Origin: Pedobacter sp. PLR | GTDB taxonomy: Bacteria; Bacteroidota; Bacteroidia; Sphingobacteriales; Sphingobacteriaceae | Assembly: GCF_026239675.1 (NCBI RefSeq) | Contig: NZ_JAPIVQ010000005.1 | Span: 310,001 to 374,000 of the forward strand | DNA: 64,000 bases | Direction of reading: 5' to 3' | Part shown: piece by piece, positions 46,363-54,980 of the stretch | How the letters are laid out: every line of letters begins with the position of its first letter | How positions within the stretch are numbered: position 1 is the first letter of the stretch | Position numbers and translations under genes: made by a program | The notes under the pieces: model-generated | What the model saw: the letters and a program-made list of their open reading frames with translations, nothing else | Database searches by the model: none | Told to the model about the DNA's origin: nothing

Positions 46363-47814
46363 ATGAAGAAATTTAAAACCATCATTTCAAGGTTGATTCT
46401 GATCGCATTATGCTTTGCATTTTGCAGGGAATCAGCTTTTGCAGAGGTAAAGCCCGGAGCTCTTTTTACCGATCATATGGTGCTTCAACAGCAGTCGGAA
46501 GTTGCGGTCTGGGGTTGGGCAAAACCGGAAAGTAACGTTTCTCTTTTGAGTTCATGGAATAAAAAGAAATACCAGGTGAAGAGCGATGCAGCCGGAAAGT
46601 GGAAGTTTAAAATAGCCACTCCGGTAGCTGGTGGACCTTATGAAATCACGATTTCTGATGGTCAGGCCATCACTTTAAAGGATGTTTTAATTGGTGAAGT
46701 ATGGTTTTGCGGAGGACAGTCCAACATGGAAATGCCGATGAAAGGTTTTAAAAGTCAGCCGGTTTTAGGCTCCAATGAGGCGATATTAAAATCCTCAAAC
46801 AATCAGCTCAGGTTGTATACTGTTCCACGTTCTTCGGTAACGGAAAGACAGGACACCAGTAAAACCTCAGCATGGAAAATTGCTAAACCTGAAACGGTCG
46901 CGAATTTTAGTGCGACGGCCTATCACTTTGGAAAATTGTTAAGCGAAATGTTGCAGGTGCCGGTAGGTTTAATCAATGATAGTTATGGGGGTTCCTCTAT
47001 CGAAGCATGGATGTCGCCGGAGCAGTTGAAAGCTTTTCCTGAAGTCATCATTCCGGCAAAAGGAGCAGTTATTAAAGAGGTTAGCCGTACCCCAACAACC
47101 TTGTATAACGGGATGTTATATCCGGTGATCGGTTTCGGGATCCGCGGAGCGATATGGTATCAGGGGGAATCCAATTATGAGCGTCCGGATCGCTATGAAG
47201 AACTTTTTCCTGCAATGGTTAAGGCATGGCGTGCCGATTGGGGTATGGGAGAATTTCCTTTCTTTTATGCACAAATTGCACCCTATAATTATGCACAGCT
47301 GCCAGTCAACAGCACAGCGCCGAAATATAATTCCGCATTGATCAGGGATGCACAGCGTAAATCTCTTAATAAAATAACCAATTCCGGAATGGCTGTCCTC
47401 CTGGATATCGGGGAAGAAAACTCCATTCATCCTGCCAATAAAACAGCGGGAGGAACACGCTTAGCCTATCTTGCTTTGGGGAATACCTACGGCATTAAGG
47501 GCTTTGGCTATGCTAGTCCGGCTTATGAATCCATCAGCATCAAAGAGAATAAAGCAATTTTAAAATTTGAAGGCGCAGCGAATGGTCTAACCAGCTTTGG
47601 GAAGGCCCTGACTTTATTTGAGGTTGCTGGTGCAGATCAAAAATTTTATCAGGCAAAGGCCAGCATTTCCGGAAGCAGCATTACGGTGTCTGCGGAGCAG
47701 GTAAAGGTACCGTTAGCAGTACGCTACGCCTTTAAAGATTTTGTAAATGGAGAGTTGTTTGGTAACGACGGTTTGCCGGTATCTTCATTTAGAACCGACA
47801 ATTGGGAGAATTAA
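46363..47814 (+). CDS. Sialate-O-acetylesterase-type carbohydrate esterase, secreted
   Basis: 483 residues with a leader to about residue 27. A short beta domain (VAVWGWAKPESNVSL) precedes an SGNH-hydrolase core: catalytic Ser120 in GGQSNMEMPM, YGGSSIEAWMSPE, IWYQGESNYERPDRY, and the late Asp/His pair in DIGEENSIHPANK. These enzymes remove acetyl esters from sugars. In this setting the substrate is probably acetylated galacturonate or rhamnose of pectin, or an acetylated RG-II sugar, rather than sialic acid. It follows the GH106 gene after 10 bases and precedes the DUF5703 gene by 9. Confidence 0.88.
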   Translation: MKKFKTIISRLILIALCFAFCRESAFAEVKPGALFTDHMVLQQQSEVAVWGWAKPESNVSLLSSWNKKKYQVKSDAAGKWKFKIATPVAGGPYEITISDGQAITLKDVLIGEVWFCGGQSNMEMPMKGFKSQPVLGSNEAILKSSNNQLRLYTVPRSSVTERQDTSKTSAWKIAKPETVANFSATAYHFGKLLSEMLQVPVGLINDSYGGSSIEAWMSPEQLKAFPEVIIPAKGAVIKEVSRTPTTLYNGMLYPVIGFGIRGAIWYQGESNYERPDRYEELFPAMVKAWRADWGMGEFPFFYAQIAPYNYAQLPVNSTAPKYNSALIRDAQRKSLNKITNSGMAVLLDIGEENSIHPANKTAGGTRLAYLALGNTYGIKGFGYASPAYESISIKENKAILKFEGAANGLTSFGKALTLFEVAGADQKFYQAKASISGSSITVSAEQVKVPLAVRYAFKDFVNGELFGNDGLPVSSFRTDNWEN

Positions 47815-47823
47815 AAATAAAAC

Positions 47824-50148
47824 GTGAAAAGAATCATTGTCATAGCTATCGCTTTACTATCCGCTTGCCTGAGTAGCGCTCAGGCACAGGTTACTGTAAT
47901 GAATTCCAGGCAGCTTAGTGTAGTGGATACGAATTTCGCCTGGAGCAGTCAGAGTAAAAACAGTGCTGAATCTATGCCTTGCGGTGGGGGTGATATCGGC
48001 TTAAATGTATGGGTGGAAAAAGGAGACTTGCTGTTCTATATTTCCAGATCCGGTGCTTTTGATGAAAACAATACTTTACTAAAGCAGGGGAGAGTACGCC
48101 TTAAATTAAGTCCGAATCCTTTTGATCCGGATGCTGAATTTAAACAAGAACTTGTTTTAAAGGAAGGTTATGTGCGGATTACCGGTAAAAAAGGGAACCT
48201 GACTACAATAGTTAAAGTATGGGTCGATGTGTTTAAACCTATTGTTCACCTGGATATTAAAAGCAATCAGAAAACTATGGCGGAGACGGGCTATGAAACC
48301 TGGCGGTTTGAAGATCGCATCACCAAAGGCAAAGAAAATAATCAGAATTCCTATAAATGGGCACCCCGGGGCGAACTGAAAACATTTAAAGATAGCATTG
48401 CTTTTCAGCAGAATGAAGTCGTGTTTTTTCATCAGAATAAGGCCCAATCGGTTTTTGAGGTTACGGTTAAACAACAGGGATTGGAAAGCCTGACTGCGCA
48501 ATTATTTAATCCACTAAAGGACCTGGTTTTTGGGGGTTCCATGAAAGGGAATGGGATGAAAAACGCCGGCAATTACGCTGGTGTTTACCAGGGAACAGCC
48601 TATAAAGGATGGAAATTGAAAAGCAGTCAGGCATTAAAATCTATTGATATCGCCATCACTTTACACACAGCGAGGACAGCCTTCTTGAATCAATGGGACG
48701 CTGACTTAAAAAAGACGGCCTCAGGCGCAAACCCAGCTAAAGATTTTAGGGCGGCTACAAACTGGTGGAAAGCTTATTGGGATAGAAGTTTTATTAAGAT
48801 CAGCAGTCCGGCAGAACCCCTTGCAACTGAGGCCGCCCGCAATTACACGCTTTTTCGTTACATGCTGGGTTGCAATGCCTATGGTACTTATCCTACTAAG
48901 TTCAACGGTGGATTGTTTACTTACGATCCCATATTAGTTGATACCACTTTAAAGTTCAGCCCTGATTTTAGAAACTGGGGTGGAGGAACACATACGGCAC
49001 AAAACCAACGATTGGTTTACTGGCCAATGCTCAAAACCGGAGACGCTGATTTGATGAAACCGCAGTTTGATTTTTATAAAAACCTGGTCGGAAATGCAGC
49101 ATTAAGGTCGGAATTTTATTGGGGGCATAAAGGGGCCAGCTTTACGGAACAAATAGAGAATTTTGGGTTGCCAAATCCGGCTGAATATGGTTGGAAAAGA
49201 CCGGGAGATTATGATAAGGGCATGGAATATAATGCCTGGTTAGAATATGAATGGGATACTGTTCTGGAATTCTGTATGATGATACTGGAAACGGAAAGTT
49301 ATGCCGGAAAAAATATTAAAGAATACCTGCCGCTGATTGAAAGCTCGCTTACCTTTTTTGATGCGCATTATACGTATCTGGCTAAGCAAAGAGGAAGTAA
49401 GGCATTGGATGGAAATGGTCATTTGGTCTTGTTTCCGGGATCAGCCGCGGAGACCTATAAAATGACTTACAATGCGACCTCTACCATTGCTGCGTTAAAA
49501 ACAGTATTGAAACGTGCATTGGAGGTTCCGGGTATCTCTGTTCAACAGCAAGCTACCTGGAAGTTGATGTTAACCCGCATTCCGCCAATAACTTTCAGGG
49601 AAATTGATGGGCATATGACGATTGCTCCGGCAAAGGTTTGGGAACGTATCAATAACACCGAAAGTCCGCAGTTATATCCGGTATTTCCCTGGGGGATTTA
49701 TGGGATTGGCAGGCCCGGATTAGACACCGCAATCAACACGTTTAAGTATGATCCGGATGTCCTTAAATTCAGAAGCCATGTAGGCTGGAAGCAAGACAAT
49801 ATTTTTGCCGCCAGACTGGGGTTAACCAAAGAAGCTGCGGAGCTGACCTTACTGAAATTAAAAGATTCGGGCAGGCGCTTCCCTGCATTCTGGGGACCCG
49901 GTTTTGATTGGGTGCCCGACCATAACCATGGTGGGTCCGGAATGATCGGCATGCAGGAAATGCTGCTTCAAACCCATGAAAACAAGATTTACCTTTTTCC
50001 GGCATGGCCAAAAGAATGGGATGTGCATTTTAAGCTTCACGCCCCTCAGCAGACTATTATTGAGGCGGTGCTAAAAAACGGAAAGGTAGCATCATTAAAA
50101 ATATCACCTGAATCCCGAAGAAAGGATGTGGTGATTTTATTAAAATAA
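47824..50148 (+). CDS. DUF5703-family putative glycosidase, secreted
   Basis: 774 residues starting with a GTG codon, the only one I accept in this operon. A signal peptide runs to about residue 21 (SAQAQ). The N-terminal part (SAESMPCGGGDIGLNVWVEKG, then LFYISRSGAFDENN and RVRLKLSPNPF) is the DUF5703 pattern: a beta-sandwich as in GH95 and GH65 relatives. The second half is an alpha-helical barrel with WGGGTHTAQNQRLVYWPML, WKRPGDYDKGMEY and WKQDNIFAARLGL. The layout suggests an (alpha/alpha)6 glycoside hydrolase whose activity I do not know. Glu or Asp residues in the barrel could be catalytic. It sits between the esterase and GH105, so a pectin side-chain role is likely. Confidence 0.75.
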   Translation: MKRIIVIAIALLSACLSSAQAQVTVMNSRQLSVVDTNFAWSSQSKNSAESMPCGGGDIGLNVWVEKGDLLFYISRSGAFDENNTLLKQGRVRLKLSPNPFDPDAEFKQELVLKEGYVRITGKKGNLTTIVKVWVDVFKPIVHLDIKSNQKTMAETGYETWRFEDRITKGKENNQNSYKWAPRGELKTFKDSIAFQQNEVVFFHQNKAQSVFEVTVKQQGLESLTAQLFNPLKDLVFGGSMKGNGMKNAGNYAGVYQGTAYKGWKLKSSQALKSIDIAITLHTARTAFLNQWDADLKKTASGANPAKDFRAATNWWKAYWDRSFIKISSPAEPLATEAARNYTLFRYMLGCNAYGTYPTKFNGGLFTYDPILVDTTLKFSPDFRNWGGGTHTAQNQRLVYWPMLKTGDADLMKPQFDFYKNLVGNAALRSEFYWGHKGASFTEQIENFGLPNPAEYGWKRPGDYDKGMEYNAWLEYEWDTVLEFCMMILETESYAGKNIKEYLPLIESSLTFFDAHYTYLAKQRGSKALDGNGHLVLFPGSAAETYKMTYNATSTIAALKTVLKRALEVPGISVQQQATWKLMLTRIPPITFREIDGHMTIAPAKVWERINNTESPQLYPVFPWGIYGIGRPGLDTAINTFKYDPDVLKFRSHVGWKQDNIFAARLGLTKEAAELTLLKLKDSGRRFPAFWGPGFDWVPDHNHGGSGMIGMQEMLLQTHENKIYLFPAWPKEWDVHFKLHAPQQTIIEAVLKNGKVASLKISPESRRKDVVILLK

Positions 50149-50181
50149 ACACCAGATAAAACCATTTATAATATAATCCTT

Positions 50182-52110
50182 ATGAAACAATTAAGACCCT
50201 TGATTTTTACCTTACTGGCACCGGTTGTGATTGCCTTTACGGCAAATGTGGCGGCAGTAATGGGACAGGAAAAACCGTTATCAGAGAAAATGGCTGCGAC
50301 TGCAATGGAAATCTGGCAGCAAAAACCAGGGAAATGGTCTTATGATCATGGGGTGGTTCAGGATGGTTTGGATGCTTTATGGAGGAGGACCGGTAACGCT
50401 GACTATTTTAAATACATTCAGCAACGAATGGATGAATCAATATCGGCCGATGGTCTGATTGATACTTATCAGCAGGATCATTTCAATATTGATAATGTGA
50501 AAAACGGGACCGTATTGCTGATGCTTTATGAGGTAACCGGACAACAGAAATATTTTAAAGCAGCAACCACACTATGGGAGCAGTTGCAAAAGCAACCAAG
50601 GACTAAAGAAGGTGGTTTCTGGCATAAGAAGATCTATCCCAACCAAATGTGGCTGGATGGTTTATACATGGGACAGCCTTTTTATGCGGAATACGCGAAA
50701 CTGATCAGGAATAAGGAAGCCTGTAATGACATCGCCAATCAATTCAAATACATGGAGCAACATGCGAGAGATCCTAAAACCGGGCTTTTGTACCATGGCT
50801 GGGATGAATCAAAAACAGAACGCTGGGCAGATCCTAAAACCGGTCTTTCTCCTCATGTTTGGGGGAGGGCGATGGGTTGGTATGGTATGGCCCTGGTTGA
50901 TGTGCTGGATAATTTTCCTGTGGATCACCCTCAGCGTCAGGAATTGCTCCTGATTTTAAACAGATTCGCTGCTGCGGTTAAAAGTGTGCAGGACAATAAA
51001 TCAGGAGTATGGTATGATATTTTGGATCAACCGGGTAGAAAAGGCAATTATTTTGAGTCTTCCGCCTCCGCGATGTTCGTTTATGCCCTGGCCAAGGCAG
51101 TGCGTATGGGTTACATTCCTCCCGCTTATTTTGCAGTGGCAGCTAAAGGGTATAAAGGGATGCAAAAGGAGTTTATCGAAGAACGTGCAGCTGGTAAAGT
51201 AAATCTGAAAGGTACCGTATCCGTATCCGGTTTAGGTGGTAAGCCATATCGCGATGGCAGTTACGACTATTATATGAAGGAAAAGGTTATCACCAACGAT
51301 CCTAAGGGAGTTGGCGCGTTTTTAATGGCTGCAAATGAAATGGAAATAGCCGCCATGCCAAAGCCTGGATTGGGTAAAACCGTACGACTGGATTATTACT
51401 ATAATAATGAGGCTAAAAAGGACCAGACAGGCAACCTGAAATCCTGGCATTACAAATGGGAGGAAAGAGGAAATAATGGTTTCTCTATGTTTGAAGAGGT
51501 ATTTAAGAATGCCGGTTTCAAAACAGGTTGGTTAAACCATGCGCCTACAGTCGGAAATTTACAAGGAACTTCGGTCTATATTATTGTTGATCCGGATACG
51601 AAAAAAGAAAACCCTAATCCCGGGTTTATAGGGGAGAAAGACATTCAGGAGCTCAGCAGCTGGGTGAAAAAAGGTGGTGTTTTAATCTTAATGGCCAATG
51701 ACACCGGAAATGTAGAACTGGATCATTTTAATCAGCTGGCAAAAGTTTTCGGTATTCAATTCGACAAAAACAGCAAGGGCAGGGTGGTTAAAAATCAATT
51801 TGAAATGGGTAAGGTAACTGTGCCTGCCGGTAATGGAATCTTTAAAACAGCGAAGGACTTATACATCAAGGAGTACAGTTCGCTGAGCATTGAACCGGGA
51901 GTCCGTTCGGTTTTAAAGGATAAAGATGGCGATCACGTAATCGCTACCAAAAAGTATGGAAAAGGCAATGTGTTTGTGATCGGTGATCCATGGCTTTATA
52001 ATGAATATGTTGATGGAAGAAAGCTCCCTGCAGAATATGAAAACTTTAAAGCAGCGCAGGATCTGGTCAACTGGATTGGAAAAAATAGTACGGTTGACAA
52101 TATCCTATAG
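50182..52110 (+). CDS. GH105 unsaturated rhamnogalacturonyl hydrolase fused to a DUF4350-like domain
   Basis: 642 residues with a leader to about residue 28. Residues about 30-375 are a GH105 (alpha/alpha)6 barrel: WSYDHGVVQDGLDALW, QMWLDGLYMGQPFYAEYA with the key Asp159, LSPHVWGRAMGWYGMAL, and RDGSYDYYM. It removes the unsaturated uronic acid left by rhamnogalacturonan lyases. Residues about 395-640 form a second, Rossmann-like domain of the GATase/DUF4350 kind (SMFEEVFKNAGFKTGWLN, VKKGGVLILMANDTGNVE, KKYGKGNVFVIGDPWLYNE). A plain GH105 is about 370-400 residues, so the extra domain is notable. The gene is followed by the longest gap in the operon (122 bases). Confidence 0.88.
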   Translation: MKQLRPLIFTLLAPVVIAFTANVAAVMGQEKPLSEKMAATAMEIWQQKPGKWSYDHGVVQDGLDALWRRTGNADYFKYIQQRMDESISADGLIDTYQQDHFNIDNVKNGTVLLMLYEVTGQQKYFKAATTLWEQLQKQPRTKEGGFWHKKIYPNQMWLDGLYMGQPFYAEYAKLIRNKEACNDIANQFKYMEQHARDPKTGLLYHGWDESKTERWADPKTGLSPHVWGRAMGWYGMALVDVLDNFPVDHPQRQELLLILNRFAAAVKSVQDNKSGVWYDILDQPGRKGNYFESSASAMFVYALAKAVRMGYIPPAYFAVAAKGYKGMQKEFIEERAAGKVNLKGTVSVSGLGGKPYRDGSYDYYMKEKVITNDPKGVGAFLMAANEMEIAAMPKPGLGKTVRLDYYYNNEAKKDQTGNLKSWHYKWEERGNNGFSMFEEVFKNAGFKTGWLNHAPTVGNLQGTSVYIIVDPDTKKENPNPGFIGEKDIQELSSWVKKGGVLILMANDTGNVELDHFNQLAKVFGIQFDKNSKGRVVKNQFEMGKVTVPAGNGIFKTAKDLYIKEYSSLSIEPGVRSVLKDKDGDHVIATKKYGKGNVFVIGDPWLYNEYVDGRKLPAEYENFKAAQDLVNWIGKNSTVDNIL

Positions 52111-52139
52111 TCTTTTGGGGAAATACTACAGTAAAGCAC

Positions 52140-52209
52140 ATAGGGCTGTCCCTATATTTGAAATTCGCCTAAATAACCAAATATAGCTTAAGTCATTTTT
52201 TAGACTTAG
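52140..52209 (+). promoter_or_regulatory. Possible internal promoter and small hairpins in the 122-base gap
   Basis: TATATTTG at 52153-52160 fits the TAnnTTTG element exactly. It overlaps a 6-bp hairpin (ATAGGG at 52140-52145 with CCCTAT at 52150-52155). A second weak hairpin (TAAGTC at 52189-52194, GACTTA at 52203-52208) is followed by GGTTTTT, so partial termination is also possible. This is the only gap in the operon long enough to hold a second promoter. Confidence 0.35.
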
Positions 52210-52232
52210 GTTTTTCTGAAAAACTGTATTGA

Positions 52233-54980
52233 ATGAGAAATTTCCCAATTTTTATTTTATTGGGACTGCTGCTTTTTAGTATACCTGAATCCAGCGCGTC
52301 CCCTGTTCTTCCAAAGAACAAGTATACTCTTGTAATCCCTGCAAAACCTAACTCCAGGGTTAGATTCGGTGCGGAGCAATTAGCGAAATCATTGTCGTCC
52401 ATTGGCCATACGGTTAATATCGTACAACGAGACAAGGTGCCTTCTGGTAGCAATCTGATTGTGATTGGTACCAAAGGTGATGGCTTGCTTAAAGGTTTAG
52501 CTGAGGTACTGAATAAGGATAAGCCCGCAGGAAAAGAAGGCTTTAACATCAGGTTCGATAAAAACAAAGTATTAAGTGTTGAAGGGACCGATCCTTCAGG
52601 AGCCTTGTATGGTTGTATGGAACTGGTTGATGAACTTCAGAAAAATGGCAAGCTGCCTGATCAGATTTCCAGGACCGATCAACCGGAAATGGTATTGCGC
52701 GGTACCTGTGTAGGTCTGCAAAAACCGGATTATTTGCCGGGAAGAGACGTTTACGAATATCCTTATACGGAAGAATCCTTCCCCTGGTTTTACGATAAAG
52801 CGCTCTGGATTCAATACCTGGACATGATGGTCGGCAACCGTTACAATTCACTATACCTCTGGAATGGTCACCCTTTCTCCTCATTGGTGAAGCTTAAAGA
52901 TTATCCTTATGCCTTAGAGGTCGATGAAGCTACTTTTAAGAAAAATGAGGAAATGTTTAAGTTCCTGACGGAGGAAGCCGATAAACGTGGAATCTGGGTA
53001 ATCCAGATGTTCTATAATATCATTATCCCTAAGCCTTTCGCAGAAAAACATGGCTTAAAAACACAGGATAGAAACCGCCCGATCATGCCATTGATCGCCG
53101 ATTATACGCGTAAATCCATTGCTGCCTTTGTAGAAAAATATCCCAATGTTGGTTTATTGGTTACCCTCGGTGAAGCGATGGAAGGAGCAGGACAAGATGA
53201 TGTGGACTGGTTTACAAAAACAATTATACCAGGTGTTCAGGATGGTTTAAAAGCATCAGGGCTCAGCAATGAACCTCCAATCGTATTGAGAGCGCATGAT
53301 AGTGATGCACCAAGAGTGATGAAAGACGCCTTGCCTTTATATAAAAACCTGTATACCATGGCTAAATATAACGGAGAAGCTTTAACCACTTATACTCCCA
53401 GAGGAAGCTGGGCAGAATTGCATAGAAAACTAAGCAGCATTGGCACCGTGCACATTCAAAATGTACACATTCTGGCTAACCTGGAGCCATTCCGTTACGG
53501 ATCAGCAGATTTTATTCAGAAGTCGGTAAAAGCCATGCACGAAGTTTATGGGGCCAATGGTTTGCATTTATACCCACAGGCCTCTTACTGGGATTGGCCA
53601 TATACCGCTGATAAGGCGGATACGCGCTTGTTGCAGGTAGACAGGGACTGGATCTGGTACAAAGCATGGGCACGTTATTCCTGGGATTCCAGGCGGGAAA
53701 GAACCGGAGAAATCAACTATTGGGGCGATCAGCTGGCCGGTAAATATGGTACAGACCTCAACAGTGGTAAAGAAATTCTGAATGCTTATGAAGAATCCGG
53801 AGAGATCTCGCCCAAATTGTTAAGACGCTATGGGATTACCGATGGAAACAGGCAAACCCTGACTTTAGGTATGCTGATGACCCAATTGATTAACCCATTC
53901 CGCTACGGATTATTTACCATGCTTTATGAATCGGAAGCCCCGGAAGGAGAAATGATTATTGAATACGCAGAAAAAGAATGGAAGAAACAAGGACATATCG
54001 GAGAAACCCCGGTTCAGGTGGCTAAAGAAGTCATCGATCATGGCAGAAAAGCAGTGGAATCCATTGATAAAGCGGCGCCGGCGGTAACCAAAGAGAAAGC
54101 AGAGTTCGATAGGTTGAAAAATGACATGTATTGCTATAATGAAATGGCCATTTCTTATGCTGAAAAGGTGAAAGCTGCCCTATGGATTCTTCGTTATAAA
54201 TACTCTAATGACCTGAATGATTTGAGAAAAGCATTGCCTTTTCTGCAAAAGAGCTTAGACCATTATGCGAAATTGGTGAAGCTCACCGAAAATGAATACC
54301 TGTATGCCAACAGCATGCAAACCAAGCAGCGTAAAATTCCGATGAGAGGGGTGGATAAAACCTTTATTCACTGGAAGGAAATGTTGCCGGTATATACCAA
54401 AGAACTGAACCATTTTAAAAGAAGCATCGATTCTTTAACTGCGGTTGCCGGTTCCGGAAAAACAAATGTCCTGCAACCATTTAAAAATGCAGTGGTTAAA
54501 CTGGATCCGGGTTATGAAAGCTACATCACCAATAAAGACGCAGTGGTATTTGCAGACACAGCGGCGAACATTAAGGATGTTACAGCACAGCTAACAGGGC
54601 TCAAAGGACTTAAATTAAATAAAGCACAGCAAGTCAGTAAGGGTACTGTTCTTAAGTTCAGTTCAGACAAGCCAGTGAAGGTCTTGGTTGGCTTTTTTAA
54701 GGGAAAAACACCTGGTTACCTGACTGCACCGGAATTAGAAACTGATGCCAGTGCCAATAATTACGGGCAGTCGGAAATTAAGATTGCCAATGCCCTGGTA
54801 TTAAATGGTTACCCTCCCGTAAATGTGCATGCTTATTCCTTTGGTACTGGTACGAATACCCTAACCCTGGGTAAAGGTGCCTGTATGATCCTCGGATTCA
54901 TTAATGAGGATCAGGAGATGAGAATTTACAATGCAGGATTGGATGGAAATGGAAAAGATATTGATTGGTTGTTTGAATAA
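52233..54980 (+). CDS. GH67-like alpha-glucuronidase-fold enzyme, secreted
   Basis: 915 residues with a leader to about residue 23. The N-terminal 130 residues are the beta-alpha domain common before GH20, GH67 and GH84 barrels (RVRFGAEQLAKSL, NLIVIGTKGDG, VEGTDPSGALYGCMELVDEL). The barrel follows: LRGTCVGLQKPDYL, DMMVGNRYNSLYLWNGHPFSS, VLRAHDSDAPRVM, GLHLYPQASYWDWPYTADK. A helical region and a beta-rich end finish it. Alpha-glucuronidase or alpha-galacturonidase activity on a uronic-acid side chain would suit this locus, but the sequence does not prove it. I cannot name the exact family. The stop codon overlaps the next start by one base. Confidence 0.7.
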   Translation: MRNFPIFILLGLLLFSIPESSASPVLPKNKYTLVIPAKPNSRVRFGAEQLAKSLSSIGHTVNIVQRDKVPSGSNLIVIGTKGDGLLKGLAEVLNKDKPAGKEGFNIRFDKNKVLSVEGTDPSGALYGCMELVDELQKNGKLPDQISRTDQPEMVLRGTCVGLQKPDYLPGRDVYEYPYTEESFPWFYDKALWIQYLDMMVGNRYNSLYLWNGHPFSSLVKLKDYPYALEVDEATFKKNEEMFKFLTEEADKRGIWVIQMFYNIIIPKPFAEKHGLKTQDRNRPIMPLIADYTRKSIAAFVEKYPNVGLLVTLGEAMEGAGQDDVDWFTKTIIPGVQDGLKASGLSNEPPIVLRAHDSDAPRVMKDALPLYKNLYTMAKYNGEALTTYTPRGSWAELHRKLSSIGTVHIQNVHILANLEPFRYGSADFIQKSVKAMHEVYGANGLHLYPQASYWDWPYTADKADTRLLQVDRDWIWYKAWARYSWDSRRERTGEINYWGDQLAGKYGTDLNSGKEILNAYEESGEISPKLLRRYGITDGNRQTLTLGMLMTQLINPFRYGLFTMLYESEAPEGEMIIEYAEKEWKKQGHIGETPVQVAKEVIDHGRKAVESIDKAAPAVTKEKAEFDRLKNDMYCYNEMAISYAEKVKAALWILRYKYSNDLNDLRKALPFLQKSLDHYAKLVKLTENEYLYANSMQTKQRKIPMRGVDKTFIHWKEMLPVYTKELNHFKRSIDSLTAVAGSGKTNVLQPFKNAVVKLDPGYESYITNKDAVVFADTAANIKDVTAQLTGLKGLKLNKAQQVSKGTVLKFSSDKPVKVLVGFFKGKTPGYLTAPELETDASANNYGQSEIKIANALVLNGYPPVNVHAYSFGTGTNTLTLGKGACMILGFINEDQEMRIYNAGLDGNGKDIDWLFE

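Noticed and set aside
52140-52160. GGGCTGTCCC resembling the end of some insertion sequences
   Set aside because: No matching second end, no transposase and no target duplication; it is better read as a small hairpin over a promoter-like element.
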